This document shows, in pieces, positions 59,435 through 64,000 of a DNA stretch of 64,000 nt. The stretch comes from Methylobacterium sp. J-030. Lineage in GTDB: Bacteria; Pseudomonadota; Alphaproteobacteria; Rhizobiales; Beijerinckiaceae. Position 1 is the first letter of the stretch. Each line of letters starts with the position of its first letter. A program made the translations under genes and the position numbers. Under the pieces are notes generated by a model, which saw only the letters and a program-made list of their open reading frames with translations, was not told the origin of the DNA and made no database searches. The stretch lies in NCBI RefSeq assembly GCF_022829545.1, contig NZ_JAKSYM010000351.1, positions 1 through 64,000 of the forward strand, read 5' to 3'.

Positions 59435-60853
59435 TCACCCGATGGGCTGAAGATGGCGGTCGGGATCGACCGCCGGGGCGGGCGTGAGGCCCGCGGTGCG
59501 GATCGGCGCGCCGGGCTCGAGCCCGGGCTCGCCGACCTGCGGAGGCTTGGCCATGAGGCGCAGGATGTAGAGCGTCCCCATGGCGAACACCGAGACATAG
59601 ACCACCACGAAGGCGGTGAGCGAGGCGGCCACGGCCGGCCCGTCGAGCGGCGAGGCCGAGTCCGCCGTGCGCAGCAGGCCGTAGACCGTGTAGGGCTGGC
59701 GCCCGACCTCGGTGGTGATCCACCCGGCCAGCACCGCGACGAAGCCGGCCGGCCCCATCGCGAGGGCGAAGCGGTGCAGGGGCGCCCAGGCGTACAGCCG
59801 GCCCTTGTAGCGCGCGAGCAGGCTGAGGCAGCCCAAGAGGAGCATCAGCATGCCGATGCCGACCATCACCCGGAACGACCAGAACACGATCGGCACCGGC
59901 GGCCAGTCCTTGCGGGGCAGGCTGTCGAGGCCGGCGAGCGGCGCGTCGAAGGCGTGCTTCAGCACCAGGGAGGACAGCTTCGGAATCGCCACCGCGTAGC
60001 GGACCGTGCCGGCCTCCTGGTCGGGCAGGCCGAACAGGATCAGCGGGGCGCCGTCCGGATGGCTCCGGTAATGGCCCTCCATGGCCATGACCTTGGCGGG
60101 CTGGTGCTCCAGGGTGTTGAGCCCGTGCGCGTCGCCGGCCAGGATCTGGGCGGGGGCGACCAGGGCCGCCATCCACATCGCCATCGAGAACATCGTCCGG
60201 GCGGCCGGGTTGGCCCGGTCGCGCAGCAGGTGCCGGGCGCCGACCGCGCCGACCACCAGGGCGGTCGTCAGGTAGGCCGCCAGCACCATGTGGACGAGGC
60301 GGAACGGGAAGGACGGGTTGAACACCACCGCCCACCAGTCCAGCGGCACGAACTGCCCCTGCGGGTTGGAGCCGTAGCCCGTCGGCGTCTGCATCCACGA
60401 GTTCACCGCCAGGATCCAGAAGGCCGAGACGAAGGTCCCGATCGCCACCATCAGGGTCGCGGCGAAGTGCAGCCGTGGGCCGACCTTGCGCATCCCGAAC
60501 AGCATCACCCCGAGGAAGCCGGCCTCCAGGAAGAAGGCTGTCAGAACCTCGTAGCCCATCATCGGCCCGAGCACCGGCCCGGTCTTGTCGGAGAAGACCG
60601 ACCAGTTGGTCCCGAACTGGTAGGACATCACCAGCCCGGACACGACGCCCATCGCGAACGCGATGGCGAAGATCTTCAGCCAGTACCGGAACAGGTCCAT
60701 GAACACCGGCCGCCCGGTGGCGAGCCACAGCCCCTCCAGCACCGCGAGGTAGCTCGCCAGCCCGATCGAGAAGGACGGGAACACGATGTGGAACGCCACC
60801 GTGAACCCGAACTGCGCGCGTGCGAGGATGAGCGGATCGAGATGAGCGAGCAC
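59435..60853 (-). CDS. cydA: cytochrome bd-type quinol oxidase subunit I (short Q-loop, CioA-like)
   Basis: This 472-residue protein contains the heme ligands and quinol site of the family. His19-type ligation is at the N-terminus (AFHIVFPSFSIG), then MSYQFGTNWSVFSDKTG, the EAGFLGVM Glu motif, and GRQPYTVYGLLRTADSAS near the end. The short length points to a CioA-type, cyanide-insensitive oxidase; the motif usually GRQPW reads GRQPY. GTG 60853 is chosen because GGAG lies 8 nt before it. Confidence 0.92.
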   Translation of the reverse strand: MLAHLDPLILARAQFGFTVAFHIVFPSFSIGLASYLAVLEGLWLATGRPVFMDLFRYWLKIFAIAFAMGVVSGLVMSYQFGTNWSVFSDKTGPVLGPMMGYEVLTAFFLEAGFLGVMLFGMRKVGPRLHFAATLMVAIGTFVSAFWILAVNSWMQTPTGYGSNPQGQFVPLDWWAVVFNPSFPFRLVHMVLAAYLTTALVVGAVGARHLLRDRANPAARTMFSMAMWMAALVAPAQILAGDAHGLNTLEHQPAKVMAMEGHYRSHPDGAPLILFGLPDQEAGTVRYAVAIPKLSSLVLKHAFDAPLAGLDSLPRKDWPPVPIVFWSFRVMVGIGMLMLLLGCLSLLARYKGRLYAWAPLHRFALAMGPAGFVAVLAGWITTEVGRQPYTVYGLLRTADSASPLDGPAVAASLTAFVVVYVSVFAMGTLYILRLMAKPPQVGEPGLEPGAPIRTAGLTPAPAVDPDRHLQPIG

Positions 60854-60895
60854 GGCGGGTCTCCGGCCTGGGAATCGCGACTCGCGGTATAGCAA

Positions 60896-60913
60896 TTTCA
60901 GAAAATTCTGAAA
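60896..60913. promoter_or_regulatory. operator candidate upstream of cydAB
   Basis: TTTCAGAA and TTCTGAAA are perfect inverted arms around AA, 43 bp upstream of the cydA GTG. It is AT-rich in very GC-rich DNA. The GbsR-type protein encoded at the end of this operon is the most likely binding partner. Confidence 0.65.
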
Positions 60914-61114
60914 AGACGATAATGTCTACGTGTCGCCGGCCGGGCCGCGGCAGCGTAAGATCCGCGCGGGCTCTGGACGCGCACGGCCGGACACGGCAGG
61001 TTCAGCCCGTCCCCCACGATCGGGACCCTGCCGGCACGGCAACGCATCGGGCCGAAGGGCCGAGAAGCGCCCCCGTCGGCCGCGCCCGGACACCACGAGA
61101 GCTTTTCGCGCCCC

Positions 61115-62356
61115 ATGGCCGCTTCCGTTGCCGACACCCCCGCCCAAGCCGCTCCGGTCGATCTCAACGCCGTCCTGTCGGACCGCATCCGCGGCATCGG
61201 CACGAGCCAGATCGGCCTCGTGGCGGATCGCGGGCGGGACGACCCGGAGGTGGTGAAGCTCTGGATCGGCGAGGGCGACCTGCCGACGCCGCCGTTCATC
61301 GTCGAGGCGGCGCACCGGGCGATGCTGGCGGGGCACACCCGCTACACGACCTCCCTGGGCCTGCCGGCCCTGCGCGAGGCGCTCGGCGCCTATCACGCCC
61401 GCCACTGGGGCGTTGAGATCCCGCCCGACCGGTTCGCCGTCACGGCTGGCGGCATGAACGCGATCATGCAGGCCGCACAGGTGCTGCTGGAGCCCGGCGA
61501 CGAGATCATCATTCCCTCCCCGGCCTGGCCGAACCTGCGCGAGGCCGTGCGCATCGCCGGCGGCGTGCCGGTGGCGGTGCCCTACCGCAGGCTGCCGGAC
61601 GGGCGCTTCACCCTGCCGCTCGCCGATATCGAGGCGGCGCTGACGCCCCGGACCCGGGTGATCATGATCAACTCGCCCTCGAACCCGACCGGCTGGACCA
61701 TGCCGCTGTCCGAGATGACGGCCCTGCGCGACCTCGCCCGGGCCCGGGGCCTGTGGATCCTGTCGGACGAGGTCTACGCGCACTTCACCTACGGCAACCG
61801 GATCGCCCCGTCCTTCCTGCAGATCTGCGAGCCGGACGACCGGCTGATCGTCACCAACACCTTCTCGAAGAACTGGGCCATGACCGGCTGGCGCGCCGGC
61901 TGGGTGATCTTTCCGCGCGGCCTCGCGCCGACCTTCGCGAAGCTCGGGCAGTACAGCACCACCTCGATCTCGACCTTCGTGCAGCACGCCTGCATCGCCG
62001 CCTTGAACGAGGGCGACGGCTTCATTCGCACCATGGTCGACCGCTGCGCCGAGGCCCGGGCGATCCTGGTGGACGGCCTGTCCCGCCTGCCCGGCGTCAC
62101 CGCCGCCCCGCCGGACGGCGCCTTCTACCTGATGGCCCGGATGGGGGGCGACGAGCCGAGCCTCGACTTGGCGCTCCGCCTGCTGCGTGAGGCGAAAGTC
62201 GGCGTCGCGCCCGGCACCGCCTTCGGGCCGGAGGGCGAGGGGCTGGTGCGGATCTGCTTCGCCATCAGCCCGGACCTGGCGCGGGAGGCGGTGGCGCGGC
62301 TGTCGGGGGTGCTGGGGCGAGACGGGCGAACCGGCCGGGGTTCAGGTCCGGCGTGA
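61115..62356 (+). CDS. class I/II PLP-dependent aminotransferase
   Basis: This 413-residue fold-type I aminotransferase has INSPSNPTGWTMP, ILSDEVYAHFTYG and the PLP lysine in TNTFSKNWAMTGWRAGW. It is aspartate/aromatic-aminotransferase-like; the amino-group donor and acceptor are not set by sequence. It lies divergent from cydA (261-bp gap) and convergent with a DapA-family gene. A strong GC hairpin follows the stop. Confidence 0.9.
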   Translation: MAASVADTPAQAAPVDLNAVLSDRIRGIGTSQIGLVADRGRDDPEVVKLWIGEGDLPTPPFIVEAAHRAMLAGHTRYTTSLGLPALREALGAYHARHWGVEIPPDRFAVTAGGMNAIMQAAQVLLEPGDEIIIPSPAWPNLREAVRIAGGVPVAVPYRRLPDGRFTLPLADIEAALTPRTRVIMINSPSNPTGWTMPLSEMTALRDLARARGLWILSDEVYAHFTYGNRIAPSFLQICEPDDRLIVTNTFSKNWAMTGWRAGWVIFPRGLAPTFAKLGQYSTTSISTFVQHACIAALNEGDGFIRTMVDRCAEARAILVDGLSRLPGVTAAPPDGAFYLMARMGGDEPSLDLALRLLREAKVGVAPGTAFGPEGEGLVRICFAISPDLAREAVARLSGVLGRDGRTGRGSGPA

Positions 62357-62366
62357 ATGCCGGGAT

Positions 62367-62396
62367 CCCCCTCGCCCCGCACGCGGGGAGAGGGGG
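62367..62396. repeat. GC-rich hairpin between convergent genes
   Basis: CCCCCTCGCCCCGC and GCGGGGAGAGGGGG pair in 13 of 14 positions with a two-base loop. No T run follows. It resembles the other hairpins of the right half and probably acts as a bidirectional terminator between the aminotransferase and DapA-family genes. Confidence 0.55.
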
Positions 62397-62482
62397 CGTC
62401 ACGTCCTGCAATGTCGCGACATGTTCGAGGGCGGAAGCGCAGCACGCCTGTCAGGCCGCTGCGTTTCCGCCCTCGACAAATC

Positions 62483-63409
62483 TCACCGCCCCCAGCGCAG
62501 CACCAGCGCATCGTTCCGCCGGGCGAGTTCGATCAGGCCGGCGCGGGTCGCCGGGTGGAGCGGCTGGATCGGCAGGCGCGCGGTCTCGTGGGCGATCACG
62601 CCGCCCTCAGCCATCAGCGCCTTGCAGGCGAGCAAACCGCATTGCCGGTTCTCGTAGTTGATCAGCGGCAGCCAGCGCGCGTAGGCGTCCAGCGCCGCCT
62701 CGCGGCGGCCGGCCGCGTAGGCGTCGGTGATCTGGCGGATCCCGTCCGGGTAGGCGCCGCCGGTCATCGCCCCGGTGGCGCCGGCGTCGAGGTCGGCCAT
62801 CAGGGTGATCGCCTCCTCGCCGTCCCAGGGGCCGATCACGGCGTCGCCGCCCTGTGCGATCAGCTCGCGCAGCTTCGCGGCGGCCTGGGCGGTCTCGATC
62901 TTGAAATAGGACACGTTGGCGATCTCCCGGGCCATGCGCGCCAGGAAGGCGGCCGGGAGCGGCGTGCCAGAGACCGGCGCGTCCTGGATCATGATGGGGA
63001 TCGCGATCGCATCCGAGACGGCGCGGAAGAACTCGTAGATGCCGAGGTCCGGCACGCGGATCGTGGCCCCGTGATAGGGCGGCATGATCATCACCATGGC
63101 GGCCCCGGCGGCTTCAGCCCGGCGGGAGCGCTCGGCGCAGACCTGCGTGGCGAAGTGCGTCGTGGTGACGATCACCGGCACGCGGCCCGCCACATGCTCC
63201 AGCACGGCGTGCATCACCCGCTCGCGCTCGTCGTCGGTGAGCACGAACTGCTCGGAGAAGTTGGCGAGGATGCAGATCCCGTGGCTGCCGGCATCGATCA
63301 TGAAGTCGATCGCCCGGCGCTGCCCGTCGAGGTCGAGGGCGCCGGAGGCGTCGAACACCGTGGGGGCGACCGGAAAGACGCCGCGATAGGGCTGGGCGAA
63401 CGAGGTCAT
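62483..63409 (-). CDS. dihydrodipicolinate synthase / N-acetylneuraminate lyase family protein
   Basis: This 308-residue TIM-barrel aldolase or dehydratase has the Schiff-base lysine in VSYFKIETA and the GAMTGGAYPDG region. The N-terminal motif GSHGICILANFSEQFVLTDDE replaces the GGTTGE of classic DapA, so it is more like keto-deoxy-sugar-acid dehydratases or aldolases than lysine-synthesis DapA. ATG 63409 follows AAGGA. The neighbouring transport gene suggests a catabolic role. Confidence 0.88.
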   Translation of the reverse strand: MTSFAQPYRGVFPVAPTVFDASGALDLDGQRRAIDFMIDAGSHGICILANFSEQFVLTDDERERVMHAVLEHVAGRVPVIVTTTHFATQVCAERSRRAEAAGAAMVMIMPPYHGATIRVPDLGIYEFFRAVSDAIAIPIMIQDAPVSGTPLPAAFLARMAREIANVSYFKIETAQAAAKLRELIAQGGDAVIGPWDGEEAITLMADLDAGATGAMTGGAYPDGIRQITDAYAAGRREAALDAYARWLPLINYENRQCGLLACKALMAEGGVIAHETARLPIQPLHPATRAGLIELARRNDALVLRWGR

Positions 63410-63740
63410 GGGCGGTCCTTGTGCCGCGGAGCCAGAGGTTCCGCCCCGCGAATCACGATCTGATCGGGGCGGGCCGCCTCCTAGCACGAACGCCGCTCGG
63501 GATCGTCGCGGGGCGGAGCTGCCGGCGTGACAGGAGGGCCAGCTGAGTTTCAGCCCCGGGCCCAGAACAATCCCGACCCGGCCGGAGTAGACCGGCGCGA
63601 CGGCGCTCGGATTCGCCACGATCGATCCGCTCTCTTGCCTTGACGGCCCGACTCGATTCATTGACCGAATGTACGTGCGGGTCCGAGATCGACTTTGGTT
63701 ACCGCGAGAGATCATTGTTATCGGCGTGAGGTATTTTCGG

Positions 63741-64000
63741 ATGCGACGTTTCTCGACCGGTCTGGCCGCTTTGCTGGGTATCTCGGCTCTCTTCCTCGGC
63801 GCCCCCGCCCGGGCCGACGACCTCGATGCGATCCGGGCCGCCAAGACCCTGCGCATCGGCACCGAGGGCACCTACGCGCCCTTCACGTTCCACGATGCCT
63901 CCGGGGCGCTGGTCGGGTTCGACGTCGAGATCGGCCGCAAGGTTGCCGAGAAGCTCGGCGTCACGCCGCAGTTTCTCGAAGGCAAGTGGGACGGGCTGAT
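63741..64000 (+). CDS. amino-acid-type ABC transporter substrate-binding protein (partial)
   Basis: The first 86 residues are present and run off the window edge. A signal peptide (MRRFSTGLAALLGISALFLG, ending ARA) is followed by AAKTLRIGTEGTYAPFTFHDASG and GFDVEIGRKVAEKLG (in pieces), the N-terminal lobe of polar-amino-acid binding proteins of the SBP_bac_3 family. It is periplasmic and would be followed by permease and ATPase genes outside the window. Divergent from the DapA-family gene, the 331-bp gap shows no other gene. Confidence 0.85.
   Translation, partial: MRRFSTGLAALLGISALFLGAPARADDLDAIRAAKTLRIGTEGTYAPFTFHDASGALVGFDVEIGRKVAEKLGVTPQFLEGKWDGL

Overview
The window is high-GC DNA from an alphaproteobacterium, most likely Methylobacterium or a close relative in the Hyphomicrobiales. 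The evidence is protein similarity recognised by eye: a gene-transfer-agent head module, SufE next to a DUF6456 protein, paired UbiK and YbjN genes, a short-loop cydAB with a DUF2474 partner, and a large AsmA protein. No rRNA, tRNA, CRISPR array or intact insertion sequence was seen.

The window falls into two halves that meet near 23.7 kb. The left half (1-23.7 kb) looks accessory: it reads as less GC-extreme, carries five copies of a degenerate non-coding repeat, and has two gene remnants (an MFS transporter and a LysR fragment). It contains several separately regulated modules. Positions 298-4982 hold a Crp/Fnr-family regulator with four cysteines, divergent from genes for a secreted pentapeptide protein, thioredoxin, CcdA, a persulfide-dioxygenase-like metallo-hydrolase and a periplasmic DsrE protein; this looks like a periplasmic thiol or sulfane-sulfur module. 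Positions 5202-7824 hold a MarR-controlled flavin monooxygenase and VOC protein. Positions 8198-14441 hold a TetR-controlled gene set (creatininase-type amidohydrolase, metallo-beta-lactamase-fold hydrolase, RidA, MFS transporter and M19 dipeptidase) with two matching TetR operators; its substrate is unknown. Positions 15.2-19.0 kb hold envelope and transport genes (PepSY, MgtC, PAP2, EamA). Positions 19.6-22.4 kb hold a phosphate module (DUF47, Pit, MFS), and a Dps gene closes the half.

The right half (23.7-64 kb) reads as chromosomal core, very GC-rich and with GC-rich hairpin repeats of a different kind. It opens with the head part of a gene transfer agent on the minus strand (small terminase-like protein, large terminase, portal, prohead protease, capsid) that stops at the capsid with no connector or tail genes. 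A sensor kinase, SufE, a DUF6456 protein, an S9 oligopeptidase, a giant AsmA protein, a UvrD/PcrA helicase, a PhoH ATPase, UbiK, YbjN, ProC, a chemotaxis receptor, ArgJ, a SIMPL protein and a MutT-type hydrolase follow. Two very small proteins with extreme composition (His/Lys-rich, and Met/Arg/His-rich with a signal peptide) lie among them.

The last 12 kb carry a quinone-detoxification set (DoxX, esterase, ring-cleaving dioxygenase) divergent from a LysR regulator with a 10-bp-arm operator, a GntR regulator, a bd-type oxidase operon (cydA, cydB and a frameshifted DUF2474 gene) with a GbsR-type regulator and a candidate operator, an aminotransferase, a DapA-family enzyme, and the start of an amino-acid-type substrate-binding protein.
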